Positions 27,150-41,800 of a stretch of DNA of 64,000 bases are shown in pieces. This stretch comes from Ulva prolifera (taxonomy: Eukaryota; Chlorophyta; Ulvophyceae; Ulvales; Ulvaceae), in assembly GCA_023078555.1 (NCBI GenBank), contig CM041197.1:6283810-6347809 (forward strand). Direction: 5' to 3'. Positions within the stretch are counted from its first letter, which is position 1. Every line of letters starts with the position of its first letter. Made by a program: the position numbers and the translations under genes. The notes below the pieces were generated by a model. The model saw nothing but the letters and a program-made list of their open reading frames with translations, was not told the DNA's origin and searched no databases.

Positions 27150-30100
27150 CGTTTACATTGGCGCGTTCATTTCTACATGTTGTATACATAAATATCCTGT
27201 TAATGTGCGTCAGATATACTGATTTACATTGAGCCCATGCCTGCTTGCATTCTAGCTGTTGTGCAGTCCACGTTCTTCAAAAACTGTGTACTTTCGGAGA
27301 AGACATGCATGGGAGGGCCTTTACACACCGCGCTCATTTCTTCATGTAGTATACATACATAACATGCCAATGTGTGTCAGATGGATAATTTTCATTGACC
27401 TCGTGCCCGCGTGCATTCCTACTAGTGTGTAGACCACGATCTTAAAAAACTGTGTACTTTCGAAGCTGGCAGGCATGGGAGTACGTTTACACTGGCGCGC
27501 TCATTTCTTCATGTTGTATACATAAATATCATGTTATTGTGTGTCAGATATACTGATTTACATTGAGCCCATGCATGCTTGCATTCTAGCTGTTGTGTAG
27601 TCCACGTTCTTCAAAAACTGTGTACTTTCGGAGAAGACATGCATGGGAGGGCCTTTACACACCGCACTCATTTCTACATGTTGTATACATACATATACTG
27701 TTAATGTGTGTCAGATATACTGATTTACATTGAGCCCATGCCTGCTTGCATTCTAGCTGTTGTGTAGTCCACGTTCTTGAAAAACTGTGTACTTTCGGAG
27801 AAGACATGCATGGGAGGGCCTTTACACACCGCGCTCATTTCTTCATGTTGTATACATACATATCATGCCAATGTGTGTCAGATGGATAATTTTCATTGAC
27901 CTCGCGCCCGCGTGCATTCCTGCTTGTGTGTAGACCACGATCTTCAAAAAATGTGTACTTTCGAAGCTAGCAGGCATGGGAGTACGTTTACATTGGCGCG
28001 CTCATTTCTTCATGTTGTATACATAAAAATCCTGTTAATGTGTGTCCGATATACTGATTAACATTGAGCCCATGCCCGCGTGCATAATAAATGGTGTGTA
28101 GACCACAATCTTCAAAAACTGTGTACTTTCGAAGCTGGCAGGCATGGGAGTACGTTTACACTGGCGCGCTCATTTCTTCATGTTGTATACATAAATATCC
28201 TGTTATTGTGTGTCAGATATACTGATTTACATTGAGCCCATGCCTGCTTGCATTCTAGCTGTCGTGTAGTCCACGTTCTTCAAAAACTGTGTACTTTCGG
28301 AGAAGACATGCATGGGAGGGCCTTTACACACCGCGATCATTTCTTCATGTTGTATACAACCATATCATGCCAATGTGTGTCAGATGGATAATGTTCATTG
28401 ACCTCGTGCCCGCGTGCAATTCTGCTAGTGTGTAGACCACGATCTTCAAAAAATGTGTACTTTCGAAGCTAGCAGGCATGGGAGAACGTTTACATTGGCG
28501 CGATCATTTCTTCATGTTGTATACATAAATATCCTGTTAATGTGTGTCCGATATACTGATTAACATTGAGCCCATGCCCGCGTGCATAATAAATGGTGTG
28601 TAGACCACAATCTTCAAAAACTGTGTACTTTCGAAGCTGGCAGGCATGGGAGTACGTTTACACTGGCGCGCTCATTTCTTCATGTTGTATACATAAATAT
28701 CCTGTTAATGTGTGTCAGATATACTGATTTACATTGAGCCCATGCCTGCTTGCATTCTAGCTGTTGTGTAGTCCACGTTCTTCAAAAACTGTGTACTTTC
28801 GGAGAAGACATGCATGGGAGGGCCTTTACACACCGCGCTCATTTCTTCATGTTGTATACATACATATCATGCCAATGTGTGTCAGATGGAAAATTTTCAT
28901 TGACCTCGTGCCCGCGTGCATTCTTACCAGTGTGTAGACCACGATCTTCAAAAAATGTGTACTTTCGAAGCTAGCAGGCATGGGAGTACGTTTACATTGG
29001 CGCGCTCATTTCTTCATGTTGTATACATAAATATCATCTTAATGTGTGTCCGATGTACTGATTAACATTGAGCCCATGCCCGCGTGCATAATAAATGGTG
29101 TGTAGACCACAATCTTCAAAAACTGTGTACTTTCGAAGCTGGCAGGCATGGGAGTACGTTTACACTGGCGCGCTCATTTCTTCATGTTGTATACATAAAT
29201 ATCCTGTTATTGTGTGTCAGATATACTGATTTACATTGAGCCCATGCATGCTTGCATTCTAGCTGTTGTGTAGTCCACGTTCTTCAAAAACTGTGTACTT
29301 TCGGAGAAGACATGCATGGGAGGGCCTTTACACACCGCGCTCATTTCTTCATGTTGTATACATACATATCATGCCAATGTGTGTCAGATGGATAATTTTC
29401 ATTGACCTCGTGCCCGCGTGCATTCCTACTAGTGTGTAGACCACGATCTTCAAAAACTGTGTACTTTCGAAGCTAGCAGGCATGGGAGTACGTTTACATT
29501 GGCGCACTCATTTCTTCATGTTGTATACATAAATATCCTGTTAATGTGTGTCAGATATACTGATTTACATTGAGCCCATGCCTGCTTGCATTCTAGCTGT
29601 TGTGTAGTCCACGTTCTTCAAAAACTGTGTACTTTCGGAGAAGACATGCATGGGAGGGCCTTTACACACCGCGCTCATTTCTTCATGTTGTATACATACA
29701 TATCATGCCAATGTGTGTCAGATGGATAATTTTCATTGACCTCGTGCCCGCGTGCATTCCTACTAGTGTGTAGACCACGATCTTCAAAAACTGTGTACTT
29801 TCGAAGCTGGCAGGCATGGGAGTACGTTTACATTGGCGCACTCATTTCTTCATGTTGTATACATAAATATCCTGTTAATGTGTGTCAGATATACTGATTT
29901 ACATTGAGCCCATGCCTGCTTGCATTCTAGCTGTTGTGTAGTCCACGTTCTTCAAAAACTGTGTACTTTCGGAGAAGACATGCATGGGAGGGCCTTTACA
30001 CACCGCGCTCATTTCTTCATGTTGTATACATACATATCATGCCAATGTGTGTCAGATGGATAATTTTCATTGACCTCGTGCCCGCGTGCATTCCTACCAG

Positions 30101-33100
30101 TGTGTAGACCACGATCTTCAAAAAATGTGTACTTTCGAAGCTGGCAGGCATGGGAGTACGTTTACATTGGCGCGTTCATTTCTACATGTTGTATACATAA
30201 ATATCCTGTTAATGTGCGTCAGATATACTGATTTACATTGAGCCCATGCCTGCTTGCATTCTAGCTGTTGTGCAGTCCACGTTCTTCAAAAACTGTGTAC
30301 TTTCGGAGAAGACATGCATGGGAGGGCCTTTACACACCGCGCTCATTTCTTCATGTAGTATACATACATAACATGCCAATGTGTGTCAGATGGATAATTT
30401 TCATTGACCTCGTGCCCGCGTGCATTCCTACTAGTGTGTAGACCACGATCTTCAAAAACTGTGTACTTTCGAAGCTGGCAGGCATGGGAGTACGTTTACA
30501 TTGGCGCGTTCATTTCTACATGTTGTATACATAAATATCCTGTTAATGTGCGTCAGATATACTGATTTACATTGAGCCCATGCCTGCTTGCATTCTAGCT
30601 GTTGTGCAGTCCACGTTCTTCAAAAACTGTGTACTTTCGGAGAAGACATGCATGGGAGGGCCTTTACACACCGCGCTCATTTCTTCATGTAGTATACATA
30701 CATAACATGCCAATGTGTGTCAGATGGATAATTTTCATTGACCTCGTGCCCGCGTGCATTCCTACTAGTGTGTAGACCACGATCTTAAAAAACTGTGTAC
30801 TTTCGAAGCTGGCAGGCATGGGAGTACGTTTACACTGGCGCGCTCATTTCTTCATGTTGTATACATAAATATCATGTTATTGTGTGTCAGATATACTGAT
30901 TTACATTGAGCCCATGCATGCTTGCATTCTAGCTGTTGTGTAGTCCACGTTCTTCAAAAACTGTGTACTTTCGGAGAAGACATGCATGGGAGGGCCTTTA
31001 CACACCGCACTCATTTCTACATGTTGTATACATACATATACTGTTAATGTGTGTCAGATATACTGATTTACATTGAGCCCATGCCTGCTTGCATTCTAGC
31101 TGTTGTGTAGTCCACGTTCTTGAAAAACTGTGTACTTTCGGAGAAGACATGCATGGGAGGGCCTTTACACACCGCGCTCATTTCTTCATGTTGTATACAT
31201 ACATATCATGCCAATGTGTGTCAGATGGATAATTTTCATTGACCTCGCGCCCGCGTGCATTCCTGCTTGTGTGTAGACCACGATCTTCAAAAAATGTGTA
31301 CTTTCGAAGCTAGCAGGCATGGGAGTACGTTTACATTGGCGCGCTCATTTCTTCATGTTGTATACATAAAAATCCTGTTAATGTGTGTCCGATATACTGA
31401 TTAACATTGAGCCCATGCCCGCGTGCATAATAAATGGTGTGTAGACCACAATCTTCAAAAACTGTGTACTTTCGAAGCTGGCAGGCATGGGAGTACGTTT
31501 ACACTGGCGCGCTCATTTCTTCATGTTGTATACATAAATATCCTGTTATTGTGTGTCAGATATACTGATTTACATTGAGCCCATGCCTGCTTGCATTCTA
31601 GCTGTCGTGTAGTCCACGTTCTTCAAAAACTGTGTACTTTCGGAGAAGACATGCATGGGAGGGCCTTTACACACCGCGATCATTTCTTCATGTTGTATAC
31701 AACCATATCATGCCAATGTGTGTCAGATGGATAATGTTCATTGACCTCGTGCCCGCGTGCAATTCTGCTAGTGTGTAGACCACGATCTTCAAAAAATGTG
31801 TACTTTCGAAGCTAGCAGGCATGGGAGAACGTTTACATTGGCGCGATCATTTCTTCATGTTGTATACATAAATATCCTGTTAATGTGTGTCCGATATACT
31901 GATTAACATTGAGCCCATGCCCGCGTGCATAATAAATGGTGTGTAGACCACAATCTTCAAAAACTGTGTACTTTCGAAGCTGGCAGGCATGGGAGTACGT
32001 TTACACTGGCGCGCTCATTTCTTCATGTTGTATACATAAATATCCTGTTAATGTGTGTCAGATATACTGATTTACATTGAGCCCATGCCTGCTTGCATTC
32101 TAGCTGTTGTGTAGTCCACGTTCTTCAAAAACTGTGTACTTTCGGAGAAGACATGCATGGGAGGGCCTTTACACACCGCGCTCATTTCTTCATGTTGTAT
32201 ACATACATATCATGCCAATGTGTGTCAGATGGAAAATTTTCATTGACCTCGTGCCCGCGTGCATTCCTACCAGTGTGTAGACCACGATCTTCAAAAAATG
32301 TGTACTTTCGAAGCTAGCAGGCATGGGAGTACGTTTACATTGGCGCGTTCATTTCTACATGTTGTATACATAAATATCCTGTTAATGTGCGTCAGATATA
32401 CTGATTTACATTGAGCCCATGCCTGCTTGCATTCTAGCTGTTGTGCAGTCCACGTTCTTCAAAAACTGTGTACTTTCGGAGAAGACATGCATGGGAGGGC
32501 CTTTACACACCGCGCTCATTTCTTCATGTTGTATACATACATAACATGCCAATGTGTGTCAGATGGATAATTTTCATTGACCTCGTGCCCGCGTGCATTC
32601 CTACTAGTGTGTAGACCACGATCTTCAAAAACTGTGTACTTTCGAAGCTGGCAGGCATGGGAGTACGTTTACATTGGCGCGCTCATTTCTTCATGTTGTA
32701 TACATAAATATCCTGTTAATGTGTGTCCGATCTACTGATTAACATTGAGCCCATGCCCGCGTGCATAATAAATGGTGTGTAGACCACAATCTTCAAAAAC
32801 TGTGTACTTTCGAAGCTGGCAGGCATGGGAGTACGTTTACACTGGCGCGCTCATTTCTTCATGTTGTATACATAAATATCCTGTTAATGTGTGTCAGATA
32901 TACTGATTTACATTGAGCCCATGCCTGCTTGCATTCTAGCTGTTGTGTAGTCCACGTTCTTCAAAAACTGTGTACTTTCGGAGAAGACATGCATGGGAGG
33001 GCCTTTACACACCGCGCTCATTTCTTCATGTTGTATACATACATAACATGCCAATGTGTGTCAGATGGATAATTTTCATTGACCTCGTGCCCGCGTGCAT

Positions 33101-36100
33101 TCCTACTAGTGTGTAGACCACGATCTTCAAAAACTGTGTACTTTCGAAGCTGGCAGGCATGGGAGTACGTTTACATTGGCGCGTTCATTTCTACATGTTG
33201 TATACATAAATATCCTGTTAATGTGCGTCAGATATACTGATTTACATTGAGCCCATGCCTGCTTGCATTCTAGCTGTTGTGCAGTCCACGTTCTTCAAAA
33301 ACTGTGTACTTTCGGAGAAGACATGCATGGGAGGGCCTTTACACACCGCGCTCATTTCTTCATGTAGTATACATACATAACATGCCAATGTGTGTCAGAT
33401 GGATAATTTTCATTGACCTCGTGCCCGCGTGCATTCCTACTAGTGTGTAGACCACGATCTTAAAAAACTGTGTACTTTCGAAGCTGGCAGGCATGGGAGT
33501 ACGTTTACACTGGCGCGCTCATTTCTTCATGTTGTATACATAAATATCATGTTATTGTGTGTCAGATATACTGATTTACATTGAGCCCATGCATGCTTGC
33601 ATTCTAGCTGTTGTGTAGTCCACGTTCTTCAAAAACTGTGTACTTTCGGAGAAGACATGCATGGGAGGGCCTTTACACACCGCACTCATTTCTACATGTT
33701 GTATACATACATATACTGTTAATGTGTGTCAGATATACTGATTTACATTGAGCCCATGCCTGCTTGCATTCTAGCTGTTGTGTAGTCCACGTTCTTGAAA
33801 AACTGTGTACTTTCGGAGAAGACATGCATGGGAGGGCCTTTACACACCGCGCTCATTTCTTCATGTTGTATACATACATATCATGCCAATGTGTGTCAGA
33901 TGGATAATTTTCATTGACCTCGCGCCCGCGTGCATTCCTGCTTGTGTGTAGACCACGATCTTCAAAAAATGTGTACTTTCGAAGCTAGCAGGCATGGGAG
34001 TACGTTTACATTGGCGCGCTCATTTCTTCATGTTGTATACATAAAAATCCTGTTAATGTGTGTCCGATATACTGATTAACATTGAGCCCATGCCCGCGTG
34101 CATAATAAATGGTGTGTAGACCACAATCTTCAAAAACTGTGTACTTTCGAAGCTGGCAGGCATGGGAGTACGTTTACACTGGCGCGCTCATTTCTTCATG
34201 TTGTATACATAAATATCCTGTTATTGTGTGTCAGATATACTGATTTACATTGAGCCCATGCCTGCTTGCATTCTAGCTGTCGTGTAGTCCACGTTCTTCA
34301 AAAACTGTGTACTTTCGGAGAAGACATGCATGGGAGGGCCTTTACACACCGCGATCATTTCTTCATGTTGTATACAACCATATCATGCCAATGTGTGTCA
34401 GATGGATAATGTTCATTGACCTCGTGCCCGCGTGCAATTCTGCTAGTGTGTAGACCACGATCTTCAAAAAATGTGTACTTTCGAAGCTAGCAGGCATGGG
34501 AGAACGTTTACATTGGCGCGATCATTTCTTCATGTTGTATACATAAATATCCTGTTAATGTGTGTCCGATATACTGATTAACATTGAGCCCATGCCCGCG
34601 TGCATAATAAATGGTGTGTAGACCACAATCTTCAAAAACTGTGTACTTTCGAAGCTGGCAGGCATGGGAGTACGTTTACACTGGCGCGCTCATTTCTTCA
34701 TGTTGTATACATAAATATCCTGTTAATGTGTGTCAGATATACTGATTTACATTGAGCCCATGCCTGCTTGCATTCTAGCTGTTGTGTAGTCCACGTTCTT
34801 CAAAAACTGTGTACTTTCGGAGAAGACATGCATGGGAGGGCCTTTACACACCGCGCTCATTTCTTCATGTTGTATACATACATATCATGCCAATGTGTGT
34901 CAGATGGAAAATTTTCATTGACCTCGTGCCCGCGTGCATTCCTACCAGTGTGTAGACCACGATCTTCAAAAAATGTGTACTTTCGAAGCTAGCAGGCATG
35001 GGAGTACGTTTACATTGGCGCGTTCATTTCTACATGTTGTATACATAAATATCCTGTTAATGTGCGTCAGATATACTGATTTACATTGAGCCCATGCCTG
35101 CTTGCATTCTAGCTGTTGTGCAGTCCACGTTCTTCAAAAACTGTGTACTTTCGGAGAAGACATGCATGGGAGGGCCTTTACACACCGCGCTCATTTCTTC
35201 ATGTTGTATACATACATAACATGCCAATGTGTGTCAGATGGATAATTTTCATTGACCTCGTGCCCGCGTGCATTCCTACTAGTGTGTAGACCACGATCTT
35301 CAAAAACTGTGTACTTTCGAAGCTGGCAGGCATGGGAGTACGTTTACATTGGCGCGCTCATTTCTTCATGTTGTATACATAAATATCCTGTTAATGTGTG
35401 TCCGATCTACTGATTAACATTGAGCCCATGCCCGCGTGCATAATAAATGGTGTGTAGACCACAATCTTCAAAAACTGTGTACTTTCGAAGCTGGCAGGCA
35501 TGGGAGTACGTTTACACTGGCGCGCTCATTTCTTCATGTTGTATACATAAATATCCTGTTAATGTGTGTCAGATATACTGATTTACATTGAGCCCATGCC
35601 TGCTTGCATTCTAGCTGTTGTGTAGTCCACGTTCTTCAAAAACTGTGTACTTTCGGAGAAGACATGCATGGGAGGGCCTTTACACACCGCGCTCATTTCT
35701 TCATGTTGTATACATACATAACATGCCAATGTGTGTCAGATGGATAATTTTCATTGACCTCGTGCCCGCGTGCATTCCTACTAGTGTGTAGACCACGATC
35801 TTCAAAAACTGTGTACTTTCGAAGCTGGCAGGCATGGGAGTACGTTTACATTGGCGCGCTCATTTCTTCATGTTGTATACATAAATATCCTGTTAATGTG
35901 TGTCCGATCTACTGATTAACATTGAGCCCATGCCCGCGTGCATAATAAATGGTGTGTAGACCACAATCTTAAAAAACTGTGTACTTTCGAAGCTGGCAGG
36001 CATGGGAGTACGTTTACACTGGCGCGCTCATTTCTTCATGTTGTATACATAAATATCATGTTATTGTGTGTCAGATATACTGATTTACATTGAGCCCATG

Positions 36101-37020
36101 CATGCTTGCATTCTAGCTGTTGTGTAGTCCACGTTCTTCAAAAACTGTGTACTTTCGGAGAAGACATGCATGGGAGGGCCTTTACACACCGCACTCATTT
36201 CTACATGTTGTATACATACATATACTGTTAATGTGTGTCAGATATACTGATTTACATTGAGCCCATGCCTGCTTGCATTCTAGCTGTTGTGTAGTCCACG
36301 TTCTTGAAAAACTGTGTACTTTCGGAGAAGACATGCATGGGAGGGCCTTTACACACCGCGCTCATTTCTTCATGTTGTATACATACATATCATGCCAATG
36401 TGTGTCAGATGGATAATTTTCATTGACCTCGCGCCCGCGTGCATTCCTGCTAGTGTGTAGACCACGATCTTCAAAAAATGTGTACTTTCGAAGCTAGCAG
36501 GCATGGGAGTACGTTTACATTGGCGCGCTCATTTCTTCATGTTGTATTCATAAAAATCCTGTTAATGTGTGTCCGATATACTGATTAACATTGAGCCCAT
36601 GCCCGCGTGCATAATAAATGGTGTGTAGACCACAATCTTCAAAAACTGTGTACTTTCGAAGCTGGCAGGCATGGGAGTACGTTTACACTGGCGCGCTCAT
36701 TTCTTCATGTTGTATACATAAATATCCTGTTATTGTGTGTCAGATATACTGATTTACATTGAGCCCATGCCTGCTTGCATTCTAGCTGTCGTGTAGTCCA
36801 CGTTCTTCAAAAACTGTGTACTTTCGGAGAAGACATGCATGGGAGGGCCTTTACACACCGCGATCATTTCTTCATGTTGTATACAACCATATCATGCCAA
36901 TGTGTGTCAGATGGATAATGTTCATTGACCTCGTGCCCGCGTGCAATTCTGCTAGTGTGTAGACCACGATCTTCAAAAAATGTGTACTTTCGAAGCTAGC
37001 AGGCATGGGAGAACGTTTAC
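27150..37020 (+). repeat. Third HOR family (20-, 16-, 15-mer units)
   Basis: The hybrid monomer marked by TATACTGTTA returns at 27694, 31037, 33712 and 36221, spaced 3343, 2675 and 2509 bp, i.e. 20, 16 and 15 monomers. Other markers move with it: GCGCGTTCATTTCTAC, CATGTAGTATACATAC, ACATAACATGCC and TATACAACCATATC. The shared core is constant and the unit length changes by whole monomers. The same core markers appear once at the extreme left edge of the array (3540-4900), so that edge block and this region share descent. Confidence 0.8.
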
Positions 37021-38448
37021 ATTAGCGCGCTCATTTCTTCATGTTGTATACATAAATATCCTGTTAATGTGTGTCCGATATACTGATTAACATTGAGCCT
37101 ATGCCCGCGTGCATAATAAATGGTGTGTAGACCACAATCTTCAAAAACTGTGTACTTTCGGAGAAGACATGCATGGGAGGGCCTTTACACACCGCACTCA
37201 TTTCTTCATGTTGTATACATACATATCATGCCAATGTGTGTCAGATGGATAATTTTCATTGACCTCGTGCCCGCGTGCATTCCTACTAGTGTGTAGACCA
37301 CGATCTTCAAAAACTGTGTACTTTCGAAGCTGGCAGGCATGGGAGTACGTTTACATTGGCGCACTCATTTCTTCATGTTGTATACATAAATATCCTGTTA
37401 ATGTGTGTCAGATATACTGATTTACATTGAGCCCATGCCTGCTTGCATTCTAGCTGTTGTGTAGTCCACGTTCTTCAAACACTGTGTACTTTCGGAGAAG
37501 ACATGCATGGGAGGGCCTTTACACACCGCGCTCATTTCTTCATGTTGTATACATACACATCATGCCAATGTGTGTCAGATGGATAATTTTCATTGACCTC
37601 GTGCCCGCGTGCATTCCTGCTAGTGTGTAGACCACGATCTTCAAAAAATGTGTACTTTCGAAGTTAGCAGGCATGGGAGTACGTTTACATTGGCGCGCTC
37701 ATTTCTTCATGTTGTATACATAAATATCCTGTTAATGTGTGTCCGATATACTGATTAAAATTGAGCCCATGCCCGCGTGCATAATAAATGGTGTGTAGAC
37801 CACAATCTTCAAAAACTTTGTACTTTCGAAGCTGGCAGGCATGGGAGTACGTTTACACTGGCGCGCTCATTTCTTCATGTTGTATACATAAATATCCTGT
37901 TATTGTGTGTCAGATATACTGATTACATTGAGCCCATGCCTGCTTGCATTCTAGCTGTTGTGTAGTCCACGTTCTTCAAAAACTGTGTACTTTCGGAGAA
38001 GACATGCATGGGAGGGCCTTTACACACCGCGCTCATTTCTTCATGTTGTATACATACATATCATGCCAATGTGTGTCAGATGGAAAATTTTCATTGACCT
38101 CGTGCCCGCGTGCATTCCTACCAGTGTGTAGACCACGATCTTCAAAAAATGTGTACTTTCGAAGCTGGCAGGCATGGGAGTACGTTTACATTGGCGCGTT
38201 CATTTCTACATGTTGTATACATAAATATCCTGTTATTGTGTGTCAGATATACTGATTTACATTGAGCCCATGCCTGCTTGCATTCTAGCTGTTGTGTAGT
38301 CCACGTTCTTCAAAAACTGTGTACTTTCGGAGAAGACATGCATGGGAGGGCCTTTACACACCGCGCTCATTTCTTCATGTAGTATACATACATATCATGT
38401 CAATGTGTGTCAGATGGATAATTTTCATTGACCTCGTGCCCGCGTGCA

Positions 38449-38496
38449 TTCCTACTAGTGTGTAGACCACGTGTTCCTACTAGTGTGTAGTACACA
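38449..38496. repeat. Satellite polarity-switch junction
   Basis: Forward class B sequence ends in a 17-bp segment (38449-38465). Eight bases follow (38466-38473), then the same 17 bp again (38474-38490), then reverse-orientation class A2 sequence. The switch itself sits in a 13-base palindrome, TGTGTA-G-TACACA (38484-38496), made from sequence common to both orientations. This is the only orientation change seen in the window. Confidence 0.9.
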
Positions 38497-38867
38497 ACAG
38501 CTAGACTGCAAGCAGGCATGGGCTCAATGTAAATCAGTATATCTGACACACATTAACAGGATATTTATGTATACAACATGAAGAAATGAGTGCGCCAATG
38601 TAAACGTACTCCCATGCCTGCCAGCTTCGAAAGTACACAGTTTTTGAAGATCGTGGTCTACACACTAGTAGGAATGCACGCGGGCACAAGGTCAATGAAA
38701 AATATCCATCTGACACACATTGGCATGATATGTATGTATACAACATGAAGAAATGAGCGCGGTGTGTAAAGGCCCTCCCATGCATGTCTTCTCCGAAAGT
38801 ACACAGTTTTTGAAGAACGTGGACTACACAACAGCTAGAATGGAAGCAGGCATGGGCTCAATGTAAA

Positions 38868-41800
38868 TCAGTATATCTGACACACATTAACATTATATGT
38901 ATGTATACAAAATGTAGAAATGAGCGCGTCGATGTAAAGGTACTCCCAGGCCTGCCTGCTTCGAAAGTACACAGTTTTCGCAGAACGTGGTCTACACACT
39001 AGTAGGAATGCACGCGGGCACGAGGTCAATGAATATTTTCCATCTGACACCCATTGGCATGATATGTATGTATACAACATGAAGAAATGAGCGCGGTGTG
39101 TAAAGGCCCTCCCATGCATGTCTTCTCCGAAAGTACACAGTTTTTGAAGAACGTGCACTACACAACAGCTAGACTGCAAGCAGGCATGGGCTCAATGTAA
39201 ATCAGTATATCTGACACACATTAACAGGATATTTATGTATACAACATGAAGAAATGAGTGCGCCAATGTAAACGTACTCCCATGCCTGCCAGCTTCGAAA
39301 GTACACAGTTTTTGAAGATCGTGGTCTACACACTAGTAGGAATGCACGCGGGCACAAGGTCAATGAAAACTATCCATCTGACACACATTGGCATGATATG
39401 TATGTATACAACATGAAGAAATGAGCGCGGTGTGTAAAGGCCCTCCCATGCATGCCTGCTTCGAAAGTACACAGTTTTTGAAGATCGTGATCTACACACC
39501 AGTTGTTATGCACGCGGGCATAGGCTCAATGTAAATCAGTATATCCGACACACATTAACATTATATGTATGTATACAACATGTAGAAATGAGCGCGTCGA
39601 TGTAAAGGTACTCCCAGGCCTGCCTGCTTCGAAAGTACACAGTTTTCGAAGAACGTGGTCTACACGCTAGTAGGAATGCACGCGGGCACGAGGTCAATGA
39701 AAAATTTCCATCTCACACCCATTGGCATGATATGTATGTATACAACATGAAGAAGTGAGCGCGGTGTGTAAAGGCCCTCCCATGCATGTCTTCTCCGAAA
39801 GTACACAGTTTTTGAAGAATGTGGACTACACAACAGCTAGAATGCAAGCAGGCATGGGCTCAATGTAAATCAGTATATCTGACACACATTGGCATGATAT
39901 GTATGTATACAACATGTAGAAGTGAGCGCGCCAATGTAAACGTACTCCCATGCCTGCCAGCTTCGAAAGTACACAGTTTTTGAAGATCGTGGTCTACACA
40001 CTAGCAGGAATGCACGCGGGCACGAGGTCAATGAAAATTATCCATCTGACACACATTGGCATGATATGTATGTATACAACATGAAGAAATGAGCGCGGTG
40101 TGTAAAGGCCCTCCCATGCATGTCTTCTCCGAAAGTACACAGTTTTTGAAGAACGTGGACTACACAACAGCTAGAATGGAAGCAGGCATGGGCTCAATGT
40201 AAATCAGTATATCTGACACACATTAACAGGATATTTATGTATACAACATGAAGAAATGAGTGCGCCAATGTAAACGTACTCCCATGCCTGCCAGCTTCGA
40301 AAGTACACAGTTTTTGAAGATCGTGGTCTACACACTAGTAGGAATGCACGCGGGCACAAGGTCAATGAAAACTATCCATCTGACACACATTGGCATGATA
40401 TGTATGTATACAACATGAAGAAATGAGCGCGGTGTGTAAAGGCCCTCCCATGCATGCCTGCTTCGAAAGTACACAGTTTTTGAAGATCGTGATCTACACA
40501 CCAGTTGTTATGCACGCGGGCATAGGCTCAATGTAAATCAGTATATCCGACACACATTAACATTATATGTATGTATACAACATGTAGAAATGAGCGCGTC
40601 GATGTAAAGGTACTCCCAGGCCTGCCTGCTTCGAAAGTACACAGTTTTCGAAGAACGTGGTCTACACGCTAGTAGGAATGCACGCGGGCACGAGGTCAAT
40701 GAAAAATTTCCATCTCACACCCATTGGCATGATATGTATGTATACAACATGAAGAAGTGAGCGCGGTGTGTAAAGGCCCTCCCATGCATGTCTTCTCCGA
40801 AAGTACACAGTTTTTGAAGAATGTGGACTACACAACAGCTAGAATGCAAGCAGGCATGGGCTCAATGTAAATCAGTATATCTGACACACATTGGCATGAT
40901 ATGTATGTATACAACATGTAGAAGTGAGCGCGCCAATGTAAACGTACTCCCATGCCTGCCAGCTTCGAAAGTACACAGTTTTTGAAGATCGTGGTCTACA
41001 CACTAGCAGGAATGCACGCGGGCACGAGGTCAATGAAAATTATCCATCTGACACACATTGGCATGATATGTATGTATACAACATGAAGAAATGAGCGCGG
41101 TGTGTAAAGGCCCTCCCATGCATGTCTTCTCCGAAAGTACACAGTTTTTGAAGAACGTGGACTACACAACAGCTAGAATGGAAGCAGGCATGGGCTCAAT
41201 GTAAATCAGTATATCTGACACACATTAACATTATATGTATGTATACAAAATGTAGAAATGAGCGCGTCGATGTAAAGGTACTCCCAGGCCTGCCTGCTTC
41301 GAAAGTACACAGTTTTCGCAGAACGTGGTCTACACACTAGTAGGAATGCACGCGGGCACGAGGTCAATGAATATTTTCCATCTGACACCCATTGGCATGA
41401 TATGTATGTATACAACATGAAGAAATGAGCGCGGTGTGTAAAGGCCCTCCCATGCATGTCTTCTCCGAAAGTACACAGTTTTTGAAGAACGTGCACTACA
41501 CAACAGCTAGACTGCAAGCAGGCATGGGCTCAATGTAAATCAGTATATCTGACACACATTAACAGGATATTTATGTATACAACATGAAGAAATGAGTGCG
41601 CCAATGTAAACGTACTCCCATGCCTGCCAGCTTCGAAAGTACACAGTTTTTGAAGATCGTGGTCTACACACTAGTAGGAATGCACGCGGGCACAAGGTCA
41701 ATGAAAACTATCCATCTGACACACATTGGCATGATATGTATGTATACAACATGAAGAAATGAGCGCGGTGTGTAAAGGCCCTCCCATGCATGCCTGCTTC

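Larger units (their letters stand above)
3380..38465 (+). repeat. 167-bp satellite array, forward domain
   Basis: Continuous head-to-tail repeats of a 167-168 bp monomer, about 210 copies. Period was read directly from the shared GCATGGGAG core, which starts at 3402, 3570, 3738 and 3905. Three common monomer classes alternate. Class A1 has TACGTTTACA and an ATAATAAATGG tail. Class A2 shares the A head but has a TTCTAGCTGTTG tail. Class B has GGGCCTTTACACACCG, CATATCATGCCAATG and the tail GTGCATTCCTACTAG. All share CATTTCTTCATGTTGTATAC. Length near one nucleosome and the HOR organisation are typical of centromeric or pericentromeric satellites, but subtelomeric location is not excluded. The unit is not a multiple of three, so no reading frame can persist through it. 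Confidence 0.97.

Noticed and set aside
3380-38465. CRISPR array
   Set aside because: Repeats are contiguous 167-bp monomers without unique spacers, in eukaryotic DNA beside an LTR retrotransposon.
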